Shown: positions 52,588 through 63,735 of the stretch, piece by piece
Position numbering within the stretch: position 1 is the stretch's first letter
Layout: every line of letters starts with the position of its first letter
Origin: Bettongia penicillata ogilbyi
Lineage: Eukaryota > Chordata > Mammalia > Diprotodontia > Potoroidae
Assembly: GCA_023548195.1 (NCBI GenBank)
Contig: JAJHZJ010000009.1
Location: forward strand, 2,027,501-2,091,500
Length of the DNA stretch: 64,000 nucleotides
Direction: 5' to 3'
Made by a program: the position numbers and the translations under genes
Notes under the pieces: model-generated
Seen by the model: only the letters and a program-made list of their open reading frames with translations
The model's database searches: none
What the model was told of the DNA's origin: nothing

Positions 52588-55500
52588 AAAAACTTTTTTC
52601 TCTTTATTTTTTTTCTCAATCACTTGTAAAAAAATGTTTAACTTTGATTTTTAAAATTTTGAGTTCCAAATTCTCTCCCTCACTTCCTCCTCTCCCCCCT
52701 CCTTGAGAAGTCAAGCAATTTTACATATATTATACATGTGAAGTCCTGCAAAACATACTTCCATATTAGCCATGTTGTGAAAGAAAACACAAACCCCTTG
52801 CCTCCCAGAACTCCAAGAAAAATAAAGTTTAAAAAATATGCTTTGATCTACTTTCAGATTCCACCAGTTTTTTCTCTGGAGGTGGATAGCATTTTTCATC
52901 ATGAGTCCTTTCACATTGTCTTGGATAACTGTATTGCTCAGAATAGCTAAGTCATTCACAGTTGATTATTGTGCAATATTTCTGTTACTATATAAAATGT
53001 TCTCCTGGTACCGCTCATTTCACTGCATCAGTGCATCAAAATCTTCCCAAGTTTTTTCTGAAACCATCCTGCTATTGTTTCTTATAGTATAATTGTATTC
53101 CATCACAATCCTATGCCACAGCTTGTTCAGCCATTCCCCAATTAATGGACATCCCCTCAATTTCCAATTCTTTGTTGTTGCTATAAATATTTTTGTACAT
53201 ACAGGTAATTTTCCTTTTCCTTTTATCTCTTTGAGATACAGACCCAGTAGTGATATTGCTAAGTCAAAAAGTATGCACAATTTTGTAGCATTTTGGGCAC
53301 AGGTCCAAATTGTTCTTCAGAATGGTTGGATCAGTTCACAACTCCACCAACGAGTTAGTGTCTCAATTTTCCCACACTCCCTCCAACATTTGTCACTTTC
53401 TTTTTCTGTCATGTTAGTCAGTCCCGGTAGGTGTGAGGTGGTGGTACTTCAGAATTGTTTTAATTTGCATTTATCTAATCAATGGTAATTTAGAGCATTT
53501 TATATGATTGTAGATAGCTTTAATTTCTTCTGAAAACTTTCTGTTCCTATCCCTTGACTGCTTATCAATTGGGTAATAACTTGTTTCTATAAATTTGCTG
53601 TAGTTCCCTATATATTTGAGAAATATATCCTCTAGGTTCCTGCTTTCTTTCTAATCTTGACTGCATTGATTTTGTTTATGCAACCCCCTTTTTAAGTTAA
53701 TATAATCAATATTATTCATTTTACATCCTATAATGCTTTCAATATCTTCCCTTCTCCATAGATCTGACAGAGAAAATTTTCCATACAACCCTAAGTTGCT
53801 TATGAAACCATTTTTTATGTCTAAATCATGTACCCATTTTGACTTCATCTTGGTATATAGTGAGAGATGTCAATCTATAGCTAGTTTTTGCCAAAATGCT
53901 TTCCAGTTTTCCCAGCAATTTTTGTCAAATAGTGGCTTCTTGTCCCAAAAGCTTAGATCTTTGCACTTATCAAACATTAGATTACTGTGGTCATTTGCTA
54001 CTACTGTCATTTACTATGTGGTGTACCTAGTCTATTCCACTGATCCATCACTCTGTTTCTTAACCAGGACCAAATTGTTTTGATGCTTACTGCTTTGTAA
54101 TACAGTTTGTCATCTGGCATTATTAGACCACCTTCCTTTATAATTGTTTTCATTGATTCTCTTGATGTCATTGACTTTTTATTCTTCCAGATTAATTGTT
54201 ACTGGGGGGTTTTTTCTGGCTTAATGAAATATTTTTGGTAGTTTGGTATGGGACTGAATAAGTGAATTAGGTCGAATAGTCATTTTTATTATATGGCCTT
54301 GTCCTTCCCATGAGTAATTCATAGTTTGTAGTTAGACTTTATTTATGTGAAAAGTATTTGGTAATTGTGTTCACATAAGTTCCTGGGTTTTTCAATTTTC
54401 AGGTATTTTATATTGTCTGCAGTTATTTTAAATGCAGCTACTCTTTCTATCTCTTGCTGCTGGACTTTGTTGGTAATATATAGAAATATCCATGATTTAT
54501 GTGGGTTTATTTTATATCCACCAGTTTTGCTGAAGTTGTTAATTATTCCAACTAGTTTTTAGCTGATTCTGTAGGGCTCCCTAAGTATACTATCATGTCA
54601 TCAGCAAAGAGTGATTGCTTTGTTTCCTTATTACCTATTTGTATTCCTTCAATTTCTTTTTCTCCTCTTAATCCTGCAATTAGCATTTTTAGTACAATAT
54701 TGAATAAGAATGGAGATACTGGGTAACCCAGTTTGACCCCTGAGTTTATTAGGAAGGCTACTTGCTCATCCTCATTACAGATAATGGTTATTAATGACTT
54801 TAGATGATACTGCTTATCACTTTAAAGATAGTTCCATTTATTCCTATGTTTTCTAGTGTTTTTTTTTGATAGGAATGAGTATTGTATTTTGTCAAAAGTT
54901 TTTCTGCATCTGTTGATTTAATCATATGATTTTTATTGTTTTGTTAATGATGTGGTCAATTATGCTGATAATTTTCCTAATATTGAACCAGCCCTGCATT
55001 CCTGCTATAAATCCATCTGGATTTATATGTATGATCTTTGTGATATATTGCTACAGTCTTCTTGCTAGCATTTTATTTAAAATTTTTGCATAAATATTTG
55101 TTAAAGAAATTGGTCTACAGTATTCTTTCTCTCTTTTTGTTTCTCTTGGCTTAGAAATTAGCACCAAATCTATGTCATAAAATGAATTTAGTAGTGTTCC
55201 TTCTTTGCCTCTTTTTTCCAATAGTTTATGTAATAGGGGAATTAATTGTTCTCTAAATGTTTGGTAGAATTCGCTTGTGGATCCATCTGGCCCTGGGAAT
55301 TTTTTCTTAGGAAGCTCGTTTATGGCTTGTTCAATTTCTTTTTCTGGGACTGAATTATTTAAATATTCTATTTCCTTTTCTGTTCATCTGGGCAATTTAT
55401 ATTTTTGTAAGTACTCATACATTTCACTTAGATTGTTAAATATATTGGCATGTGACTGGGTAAAATATCCCTAATAATTACTTTAATTTCATCTTCCTTG

Positions 55501-55690
55501 GGATGAATTCACCCTTTTCATCTTTGATACTGGCAATTTGGTTTTCTTCTTTTTAATTCAAATTAGCCAATGATTTTTCTCTGTTGTTTCTTTCCATAAG
55601 ACCAGCTTCTGGTTTCATTTATTAGTTCAAAGATTTTCTTACTTCCAATTTTATTACTCTCTCCTTTGATTTTCAGGATTTTCGATCTGG
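52588..55690 (-). mobile_element. 5'-truncated L1, ORF2 RT to 3' UTR, 3.1 kb
   Basis: Minus-strand reading: part of RT near 55100-55200 ('ttttatgacatagatttggtgc', the YDIDLVL region), FADDMIVY at 54585-54608, then the ORF2 C-terminal part and the 3' UTR with the A-rich end at about 52590. Stops and shifts are frequent, so ORF2 is dead. The plus-strand frames at 53093-53488 and 53733-54083 are antisense shadows. Confidence 0.85.
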
Positions 55691-55694
55691 TATT

Positions 55695-55838
55695 TAATTA
55701 GGGTTTTTTATGAACTTGGTTTTTTTGAAAAATATTTTGATAGCTATATTTCAATATAAATAGATTTTCTTTGGAATCCTACGTATTTTATTTTCTGCAT
55801 TTAAAAACCATATTCCGAGAAGGCTCTATAAGCTGATA
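55695..55838 (+). repeat. Family B repeat
   Basis: 'gaaaaatattttgatagctatatttcaatat', 'aatcctacgtattttattttctgcatttaaaaacc', 'gagaaggctctataagc'. Directly abuts the L1. Confidence 0.5.
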
Positions 55839-56102
55839 CAGTGACACAATAAATATTAAGAGCTCAATCTAAAAGGACTGGAAATATGGTATTATAACTT
55901 GTCCATCATCACAAGAACAATGAACCTTCAGGATTAGAAAATTGTAGCTGCTGGACAGGTACTTGGTTTGACATAAGAACTCTGCTCTCATATAGGGAGA
56001 TGCAGTCTCCATGTAGTCTGGGAGAGTAGAGTCCCCTCAAATCTACAAGCTAGGCATCAGTAGGAGAAACAAGACCCCCTCGTTCTTCTGATTACAGGAA
56101 GG

Positions 56103-56300
56103 TGATGTTGATGTTCAGTCATGTTGACTCTTTGTGACCCCATTGGGGGTTTTCTTGGCAGAGATGCTAGATTAGTTTGCCATGTCCTTCTCTAGCTCAT
56201 TTTATAGATGGGGAAACGGAGGCAAACGGGGTTAAGTGTTTTGTCCAGGATTATACTGCTAGTAGATGTCTGCGGTCATATTTGAACTCTCTCTGATTTG
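56103..56300 (-). mobile_element. tRNA-derived SINE with RTE-type tail
   Basis: 'cagtcatgttgactctttgtgacc' to 'atttgaactctctctg'. Keeps CpGs ('gaaacggaggcaaacggg'). Confidence 0.8.
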
Positions 56301-56478
56301 AGTTCAGTAGGATCATATCAATACCCAAAGTGGGACCTTGCTGAAAAGAGAGGAGAAACTTCAAAGACTGCATTTTTAAAAAATCCCACTCTTTTTGACA
56401 TGGGTGAAGCCTGTTTTGGCATAAAGGACAACATGAAAGGAGAAAAAGATGCCAATCTACAAAGGGCAGCCTGGAATG

Positions 56479-56628
56479 AGAATGGGGTAGATGGACTTAG
56501 GAACCATTCACTTTGCCTTGGGGTTGGATGGGAATGGGGTAGATGGGTTTGAGGACCATTGCTTTGCTTTGGGATTGGATAGGAATGGAGTGGGTTTGGG
56601 GACCATTCACTTTGCCTTGGGGTTAGGA
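56479..56628 (+). repeat. 51-bp minisatellite, three units
   Basis: Units at 56479-56529, 56530-56580 and 56581-56628, each 'g.gaatgg.gt...ttg.ggaccatt.ctttgc.ttggg'. The period is 17 codons, so the frames through it repeat, but no gene context exists. Confidence 0.85.
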
Positions 56629-56864
56629 TTGCTGCAGGCTGATTGTGGGTATATGAGTCTCAGTCTTTGTTAGCATCATTTGGCAGAGCCTTCACAATCC
56701 CCTCTCTTACCTTCACTTTCCTTGAGTCATTAGCACCAGCAGCACCACTTGCCCTTTTGCACGACTACTGGAGATTTTGAGATCCAGTTGGTAGCACTGG
56801 GAACAATACTGACTAGAGCTGACTGGTACCCAGGAGGAATCATGTTTTATAATCATCTTGATAT

Positions 56865-57060
56865 ACATAGGGTCATAGAATTAGAACTGGAAGGGATATT
56901 TTATAAATGAGTATTTATAAAGACCAAGAATCAGAGCGATTGAGTCATTTGCACCATGTCACATAGGGTATAAAGAACAGAGGCAAGATTAGAAACCAGG
57001 TCTTCTGATTCCAAAGCCAGTGCTCTTTCCACTGGGTCCAATGGCCTCTATCATCTGCTA
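56865..57060 (-). mobile_element. MIR-type CORE-SINE
   Basis: 'catagggtcatagaattagaactgg', 'ggtcttctgattccaaagccagtgc'. Confidence 0.6.
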
Positions 57061-57074
57061 GGTGCCCTCCAATC

Positions 57075-57550
57075 ACTTGGAGCTTGTAAGTACTTGTCTT
57101 GGAGGCAGAAGATTTGAGTCCTTGTCCCGACCATATACCCATATGCTATTATAGGCAATAGGGCAGCTAGGTTGTGCAGTGGATAAAATGCTGGGTCTAA
57201 ATTCAGGAATACTCATCTTCTAGAATTCAAATCTGGCCTCAGACACTTACTAGCTGTGTGATCCTGGGCAAGTCACTTAAACTTGTTTGCCTCAGTTTCC
57301 TCATCTGCAAAATGAACTAGAGAAGGAAATGGCAAACCACTTCAGTGTCTTTGCCTAGAAAACCTCAAATGGGGCCAAGAAGAGTCATACATGACTGCAA
57401 ATGGTCGAGCAATAACAATTATAGGTAACTCACTCTACCTCTCTAATCCTCAGTTTTTCATATCTGTAAAATGGAAATAATAATATTTGAGTATTTGTGA
57501 AGAAAGCTTTTGGTCAACTCTAAAATGTTAGATAAAAGTGAACTCTTATT
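57075..57550 (+). mobile_element. MIR CORE-SINE split by a SINE
   Basis: 'ttggaggcagaagatttgagtcc' before; 'taactcactctacctctctaatcctcag', 'aatggaaataataatatttg' after. Confidence 0.6.
57159..57418 (+). mobile_element. tRNA-derived SINE with RTE-type tail
   Basis: Full length; target-site duplication TTATAGGCAA (57149-57158) / TTATAGGTAA (57419-57428), one mismatch. Confidence 0.9.
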
Positions 57551-58080
57551 ATTACCTCTGAGATGGGCAGGAGCCAGTTTGCTTCTCACAAGAGCTAGTG
57601 GCCTCCAGACAAAACTGTGAAGTCGATCACTGCTTTCTGTGGCAGTATGTGCTTCCCTTCTCAGCGAGCCTTTCTACTCCACCTTGGTGCTCCTTCTCAC
57701 CCAAGCTCCCTAGTTCCTTCACAATCCCTGCAGAGTATAGCCCACTCAAGTGTCCTCTTTCTGATAGTGCTCCATGTTCTGTATAATGTTCATTACCCTT
57801 TGCCTCCTGTTCGCATTTACTTTTAATTTGTAGAGAGTCACTTTCAGTTCATTGCTAAGATTAGAAAGACTAAGCAACAAACACACTCTAAGGTATTGGA
57901 CCTGACAGAGGATAATGTGTTGTAACTCCTCATGCCAGCTGTATTTTAAGAGGGAACAATTTGTTAAGCCAAAGAGACGAATCTCTAATGGTGAAATAGC
58001 AACATTATGTGATTCCTGACAACAAAAGATTTTGTTTGTGGAGGGAGGAAGCTGAGTGGTTGATGGCATTTCCCAGAGTC
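57551..58080. other. Unassigned sequence
   Basis: No repeat recognised with confidence; C/T-rich middle could be old L2. Confidence 0.35.
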
Positions 58081-58084
58081 TCTC

Positions 58085-58365
58085 AAATCATACCACCTAG
58101 CCCATCCCATATTCCACCTAGACACTTGACATTCACTAGCTGTGCGACCTTGGTCAAGTCACTTAACCCCAATTGCCTCATCCTGAGTCATCTCTAGTCA
58201 TCCTGATGAATATCTGGTCACTGGACTCAGATGGCTCTGGAGGAGAAGTGAGGCTGGTGACCTGCACAGCCCTCCCTCACTCAAAACAAAGTCAAGTGCA
58301 AGTCATGTCATTATTTCTCTGGTGGCATGGTCCTCTTCGGCAATGAAGGACGAACACACATACCG
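58085..58365 (+). mobile_element. Second SINE type, WSINE1-like
   Basis: tRNA-like front 'ctagctgtgcgaccttggtcaagtcac' joined to a distinct body: 'catcctgatgaatatctggtcactgg', 'ggaggagaagtgaggctggtgacc', 'ctcttcggcaatgaaggacgaacacac'. Low divergence in feel and CpGs kept, so among the younger insertions. The name is my best recollection, not verified. Confidence 0.6.
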
Positions 58366-58850
58366 TTAAAGACAAATCCTGACTGCCTAGTTTGATTTTT
58401 ACAATAGTGTTTGCTCTGACCAGGGAATTGACTTGCAGTGGGTAGACATGATCAAAGCATTAAAGTTCTGGGGGTACCCAGAATTGCCCAACCCCTCTCA
58501 TTTTACATGAAACTCATGGAAAAGAAGTGACCAAGGCTACACATGTAGAGTTAGAGGTGAGAGTTCTAATCCCATTGGTCTACTTTGGCCAAGGAGTTCT
58601 ATGTTTTTCAGGCCCAGCCATCATCCATAATAAAGACAGGAAGGAAACCTGGCATTGCTCTGAATCTTGTGCCACTTAAGCATACTAACCACATATTCAA
58701 CTAGCTGATTATGTTTCGTCTTGTGGTCTTTTCCAATTCTTTGATGTTCCTCTGGGTTCCTGAAACATATTACAACCCTTCTGGGCACAAGTGTGGTAGA
58801 TGGGAAGGGAACACATCAGGGCTGGGGTGTTTTTTTTAATAGTTTCTAGC
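58366..58850. other. Unassigned sequence
   Basis: No gene or repeat recognised. Confidence 0.35.
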
Positions 58851-58904
58851 AGCTAGGAAAGGGGAGTAAATAAGATGCTAGACTATTGGAAAGACATCAA
58901 GAGC

Positions 58905-59022
58905 ACAGGATCAGGAAATAGAAGATACAAGTTCCAGTAAGTAGAGACCTGGGTTTGAAGCCTGCCTCTAAAAATTCATGGATGACCACAGGCATATCAT
59001 CTCATTTCTCTGAGCCTCAGTT
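58905..59022 (+). mobile_element. MIR CORE-SINE
   Basis: 'gagacctgggtttgaagcctgcctc', 'ctctgagcctcagtttctgtc'. Confidence 0.5.
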
Positions 59023-59185
59023 TCTGTCATTTCAGTCATGTCTGATTTTCCGTGACCCCATTTGGGGTTTTTGACAAAGATATTGGCATGGTTTGCCATT
59101 TCCTTCTCCAGCTCATTTTACAGATGAGGAAACTGAGGCAAACAGGGCTAAGTGACTTGTCCAGGGTCGTGAATTCTAAATAAGT
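59023..59185 (-). mobile_element. tRNA-derived SINE with RTE-type tail, head missing
   Basis: 'cagtcatgtctgattttccgtgacc' to 'ctaagtgacttgtccaggg'; inserted at the end of the MIR. Confidence 0.8.
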
Positions 59186-59515
59186 GTTTGTTGACTGATC
59201 TATGTCCCTCTCATTCTGGATCAAAGCTTCTTATGGACTCTGAAGCTGAGAAATCAAACTCCAGAGCAAAGCACAGACAAGAGAGACACAAGGAGAGAAA
59301 GATCCTGGTCTCTGATACCGTAGACAGAATAGCTGAACTGTTCCTCTCAGGCTCATCTCTCCACCTACATTCATGCTCAGCACATGCCCTGTTCAACACC
59401 ACACCCTGTGAGAACTAGTCTGATCCAACCTAAGCCAATCCTGTCCTCTCCAGGTGGATCCCCTCCATATTCTACCATCAGTCAGTACAAGCACCATCGG
59501 CATCCACTGCATTTG
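59186..59515. other. Unassigned sequence
   Basis: Overlapping frames on both strands (59188-59418, 59211-59402) with no domain content. Confidence 0.35.
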
Positions 59516-59519
59516 CAGT

Positions 59520-59745
59520 GGTTGGGTCATTTTCAGTTATGTCTAACTCTTCATGACCCCATTTGGGGTTTTCTTGGTAAAGATTCTGGAGTGCTTTGCC
59601 ATTCCCTTCGCCAACTCATTTCACAGATGGGGAAACTGAGGCAAACAGGGTGAAATGACTTGCCCAAGGTCATCCGGCTAGTAAGTATCTGAAGCCAGAT
59701 TTGAACTTCCTCACTCCAAGCCCAGTGCTCTAAACACTGCCTCTT
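59520..59745 (-). mobile_element. tRNA-derived SINE with RTE-type tail
   Basis: 'cagttatgtctaactcttcatgacc' to 'gctctaaacactgcc'. Confidence 0.85.
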
Positions 59746-60022
59746 TTATACTTTAAAGAACTGTATAAATGATGGTTATTTGTTTCCATCCCTCTCTCTG
59801 GTAGCAGGAATGATAGGTATGTATTACCATGCCCAGCTCTGACATGAAGATGGATCATGAGGACTCTGTGGATCAGATTAAGCGGTCTTATTACCAAGAA
59901 TGGGAGACAGAATGGAGGACTAGTGAGCAAGGATGTACAATGTTGACACCTGAGAAGGTAACTTGCTTAGCCATTAGCTAATTTATTAACTAACAGGACT
60001 TTGAGCTGGAAGAGAACCGAGT

Positions 60023-60178
60023 AGGGGTGGGGAACCTGCAGCCTTGAGGACATATGTGATCCAAGTTTTACAGAACAAATCCTTTTATTAAGGGAATTTA
60101 TTCTGTGAAGTTCAAAGGGCCACACCTGAGGACCTAAAGGGCCACGTGTGCCTCAAGACTGCAGGTGCCCACTCCCTG
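60023..60178. mobile_element. Small non-autonomous hAT-like DNA transposon
   Basis: 5' 'taggggtggggaacctgcagccttgagg', 3' 'cctcaagactgcaggtgcccactccctg'; the two ends are inverted repeats of about 25 bp with mismatches. A central hairpin 'acaaatccttttattaagggaattt' is also visible. Confidence 0.65.
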
Positions 60179-60184
60179 ATCTAC

Positions 60185-60490
60185 TTCACCTCTTCATTTT
60201 TACAAGTGAAGAAAGTAATACCTAGAGAGAAAAAAATTACTTGTTCAAAGCCACATAGATAATAATAGTAATTATATTTCTAGAGAACTTTGAAGTTTAC
60301 ACAGTACCTTACATATATGATCTCATATGAACGCAGCCCTCTGATGTAGTTACTACAGGTATTATTCCCTTTTACAGATGAGGAAACTGAGGCCTAGAGA
60401 AACTAAGCGACTTGCCCATGGTGACACAACTCTTAAGTATCTGAGGCAGGATGTGAACCCAGACCTTCCTGACTTCAAATCCTACATGCT
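60185..60490 (-). mobile_element. Two MIR CORE-SINEs
   Basis: A fragment at 60185-60255, then a near full-length copy (60255-60490): 'tttacacagtaccttacatatatgatctc', 'cttttacagatgaggaaactgaggcc', 'gtgaacccagaccttcctgac'. Confidence 0.7.
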
Positions 60491-60599
60491 TTTCCCTACA
60501 GGTAATATGAAGCAAAGGCATGATCAGAACTGGGTTTCTTTACTCCAAATCCAGTGCCCTTTCCTTGACATCATGCTTTATCTTCATTCATTCATTCAG

Positions 60600-61015
60600 T
60601 AGCTCAGATGTGGAAGGCACTGGGCTCAACCAAAGTAATCACAGAAGTTAAGAATCAGTTTCCCACTAAAAACTGGCTATAAAGTCTAGCAAGCTGACCC
60701 CCATATACCCCAATCTCAGCCCAGTTGGGAAAGAAGAAAGTGTCATCCGTTCCCAGGGCCTTCAGTCAATCATAGGCGCTGGGGCATGCCTCAAGTTGCT
60801 GGGGGATGATGGGGGTTGCTGGGACTTGCCGGAGGTTGCTGTCTGCGCCTAAGCAGGAGACTAAGATGACAGTTTCATTTTACTGAACCCAACACTCTAG
60901 AGCTGCTTTCAAATCCCCCAGTCCCCTCCCCATCTTCCTATGTGGAACCTCACCTCTGTTCTCCCCAGATGGGTCTGGCCAACTGGTCAAGTTTCACTTT
61001 GCTCAGTTTTCCTTT
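60600..61015. other. Unassigned sequence with a G-run cluster
   Basis: 60780-60836 has GGGG, GGGGG, GGGGG and GGG runs separated by short loops on the plus strand, with repeated TTGCTGG. No repeat family recognised. Confidence 0.4.
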
Positions 61016-61880
61016 TTAAAATAATTAAAGTGTCAGCTTGGGTTCACAGGCTGGTCAACATTTTCATTCCTCCCTAACTTTATAAGGCAATTTCATGAAT
61101 TATACAGCGCGGCAGCAGAAGGAGCTAAATAAAGATCCAACACTCACTGGGTTTAATAAATACACTCCTTCTATCCTTGGAAGGTATTTGCAAGTCAAAA
61201 ATATGGCACATGATGAGCTAGCTGTCGATGGCAAATTTTTGAGATTTCAGCTCGGTCAGCACTCTTTTATGCTAAATCCCATAAACTAAAAATAAAGGCA
61301 AGGGGGAGAAGAGCAGTGGTTTGGGAACAGGCCTCCCTTGGTTGTGGTGAGGCACCAATCTAGTGCAATCATTTATAAATGAGAAAGCTCCTATTGTTTT
61401 CTCGGATCTGCTCTTTAAAATCTCTTAGAGAATCAATAGCTACAGTTAGCTGGGAGTCACACTTAGCACTCGCATAATGCAGGTAACTACCCAGGTTTCC
61501 CCCTGTTTCTTTATTTATATAAATGTGGTTTGCAAATCCTTTCACTGTGGCATTAAAAAAAGAATGCATACAAAAGAAATGTGCAAGGAGTTTGTGGCAT
61601 GCAAGCCTCTATTTTGGGGGGGGAGGGTGGTTGGTGCCAACCACCTGCTCCAGCTGCCAATGACTGGAGAGATGGTCTCAGTTTCACTTATCCACCCTTT
61701 TGAAAACTCCAGAGTAAAGGGTGACTTCATTTATACTGGATGCCAGATGTATTTTTGGAAAGTCCAAAGTCCAAGGCTATTGCAATCAGTTATTAGGGAA
61801 ATTATGCGGTGCCCCCCTCAATTGACAGTAGTTTATAGACTGTTAAATGGAGATCTTTCAGGAGGGAGAAAGTGAGTCAG
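61016..61880. other. Unique block, strong candidate regulatory sequence
   Basis: About 860 bp with no repeat recognised and many developmental-type cores: 'ataattaaagtg', 'ctttataaggcaattt', 'catttataaatgag', 'atttatataaatg'. CpGs kept ('acagcgcggcagcag', 'gctcggtc', 'ttctcggatc'). A 64-codon frame (61095-61289) and a 132-codon frame (61477-61875) cross it without domain features, so non-coding is favoured. Confidence 0.45.
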
Positions 61881-62019
61881 AGAAAGACTGATTTCATGCA
61901 ACCAGACAAGTACTTATTCCTCACTGGTTTCTACTGGGAAAGGCATGAGACACAGCCCCTCCCCTTAGGGAGGGATCTTATTAGTAGATATTAGGAGATA
62001 CCCACATGGCCACCACTGT

Positions 62020-63252
62020 AGGTTAGGTCCTCATCACCTCTCATCAGGACTATTATAATGGACTCCTGATTGATTTTCTTGCCTCAAGTCTCATCTAATT
62101 CCAGTCCTTCCACACAACTGCCAAAGTGATTTTCCTTACGCATAAATCTGATCGTGCCATTCCCCTACACAGCTCCCTGTGGTGACTCCCTGTTGCCCCT
62201 AGAGCAATCGTTTTTAAAACCCTTCAGATCCTGTTTGGAACTTCTCATTCCAATCTCATCGAACACTCCTTCCTCTCAAGATCTTGGCATTCTAGATGAA
62301 AAGACAGTGTTCTGAACTGATGCTGAGTGAAGTGAGCAAAACCAAGAGAACACTGTACATAATAACGGCAAGACCGTTCGATGATCAACTATGATAGACA
62401 ACTCTTCTCAGCAACACAATGATCCATCCAAGACAACTCCAAAATTCTCATGGCGGAAAATGTCGTCCACATCCAGAGAAAGAAATGTGGAGTCTGAACG
62501 CAGAGTGGAGCAGACTGTTTCCACTTTTTTGTTGTTTTTTTTTGTGGTTTCCCCCTTTGGTTCTGTTTCTTCTTTCACAACGTGACTAATATGGAAAAAC
62601 ATTTAACATGATTGCACATGTATAACCTATATCAGATCACTTGTCATTTTGGGGAGGGGAGGAAGGAAGAAACATCTGAAAAAATAAAATGAAAAGGAAA
62701 ACAAAGGAGGAACAGCCAAAAAGAATTAAAAACCCCATACCCAAAATGATAGCGTTCTTCACCCACAGCACTCTATCTCCCATCTGCTTACCTTTGCACC
62801 TGCCATTCTCTATGCCTTACAACATCCCTCTCTTCCTTCAAAACTCAATTCAAGCATGCAAGGCTTTCCTGATTCCCCCAGTGCTCTCTCCCTCCCCAGC
62901 AATCTTAGCATTGTTAAATTTGTTAATATTATTTTTCTTGACAATTATTTGCTAATAAATTTAATTTGTTAATATTATTTTCTAAATTCTTTAATATTAT
63001 TTTTGACAATTGCTGTTCAAAGAAGACCATGACATTAGAGAAATGATGACTTTGTTTTGAGTGAGGGAGAGCTATGCAAGGTGTCTGTGTGTGTGTTATA
63101 TATATATATATGTCTGCCTGCATATGTGCTAGTTTTCTCTCTCTGGTCATAATATGAACTTGGAGAATAGGCATTATTTCATTCTTTGTATTTGTATCAT
63201 CTCTGTTACCTAACACAGTACATATCTGGCACATAGAAGGTACTTAATAATA
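62020..63252 (+). mobile_element. L2 LINE 3' region split by an L1 3' end
   Basis: 'ggactattataatggactcctg', 'ctgatcgtgccattcccctac', 'tccctgtggtgactccctg' before; 'cacctgccattctctatgcc', 'ggctttcctgattccccc', 'ctggcacatagaaggtacttaataatag' after. Confidence 0.7.
62300..62697 (+). mobile_element. L1 3' UTR insertion, CpG-retaining
   Basis: 'gaactgatgctgagtgaagtgagc' to 'tgaaaaaataaaatgaaaaggaaaac'. CpGs kept ('aacggcaagaccgttcgatg', 'catggcggaaaatgtcgtc'), so younger than other L1 ends here. Confidence 0.8.
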
Positions 63253-63439
63253 GCACAGTGCAATGCATAGAGTAGATATTTAATAAGTATTTATTGGTTG
63301 GATTGATTCCTGTTCAACTTGATGAATTTAGCTGATGGGAGAACCTTTGTTCAAGACTTTAGATTATAGCTTCCTAGGGATGGTATGGGCATATACCTTG
63401 GACAGGTCTACAAGAGCAGACTCAATTGCAGGAAGGTTG

Positions 63440-63545
63440 TGGAAGCAGATTAAAATATAATTGGGAAACATTTAATAAAATAAATAAAAGTTTGAATATT
63501 ATAATATACAGAAATGTAATATATAATAATAGATAAAATGATATT
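63440..63545. mobile_element. hAT element fragment
   Basis: 'gcagattaaaatataattgggaaac...ataaaataaataaaag' parallels the interior of 15174-15396; the rest has become simple AT sequence. Confidence 0.45.
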
Positions 63546-63577
63546 TGATAAATGAAATAATTATATAATTATAATAA

Positions 63578-63735
63578 TGGCTGACTAGATGGCACAATGT
63601 ATAGAGCACTGGGTCTGGAGTCAGAAAGACTCATCTTGTCCAAGTTCACATAGTGAGTCAATTCCAGAAGTGGGATTCAAACCCAGGTTGTGTGGTTGCA
63701 GGTCTACTGTCCTTTCCACTAGATTAGGCCGATTT
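63578..63735. mobile_element. SINE head joined to a MIR fragment
   Basis: 63578-63640 (+): 'ggctgactagatggcacaatg...ctggagtcagaaagactcatctt'. 63641-63735 (-): 'gattcaaacccaggttgtgtgg', 'tcctttccactagattagg'. The junction lacks both the SINE body and the MIR tail. Confidence 0.5.

Noticed and set aside
53093..54083. Plus-strand frames of 116-131 codons
   Set aside because: Antisense strand of the minus-strand L1 ORF2 region.
61477..61875. 132-codon frame in a unique block
   Set aside because: No recognisable domain and no splice or promoter context; the sequence looks regulatory rather than coding. Kept as a possibility only if transcripts are found.
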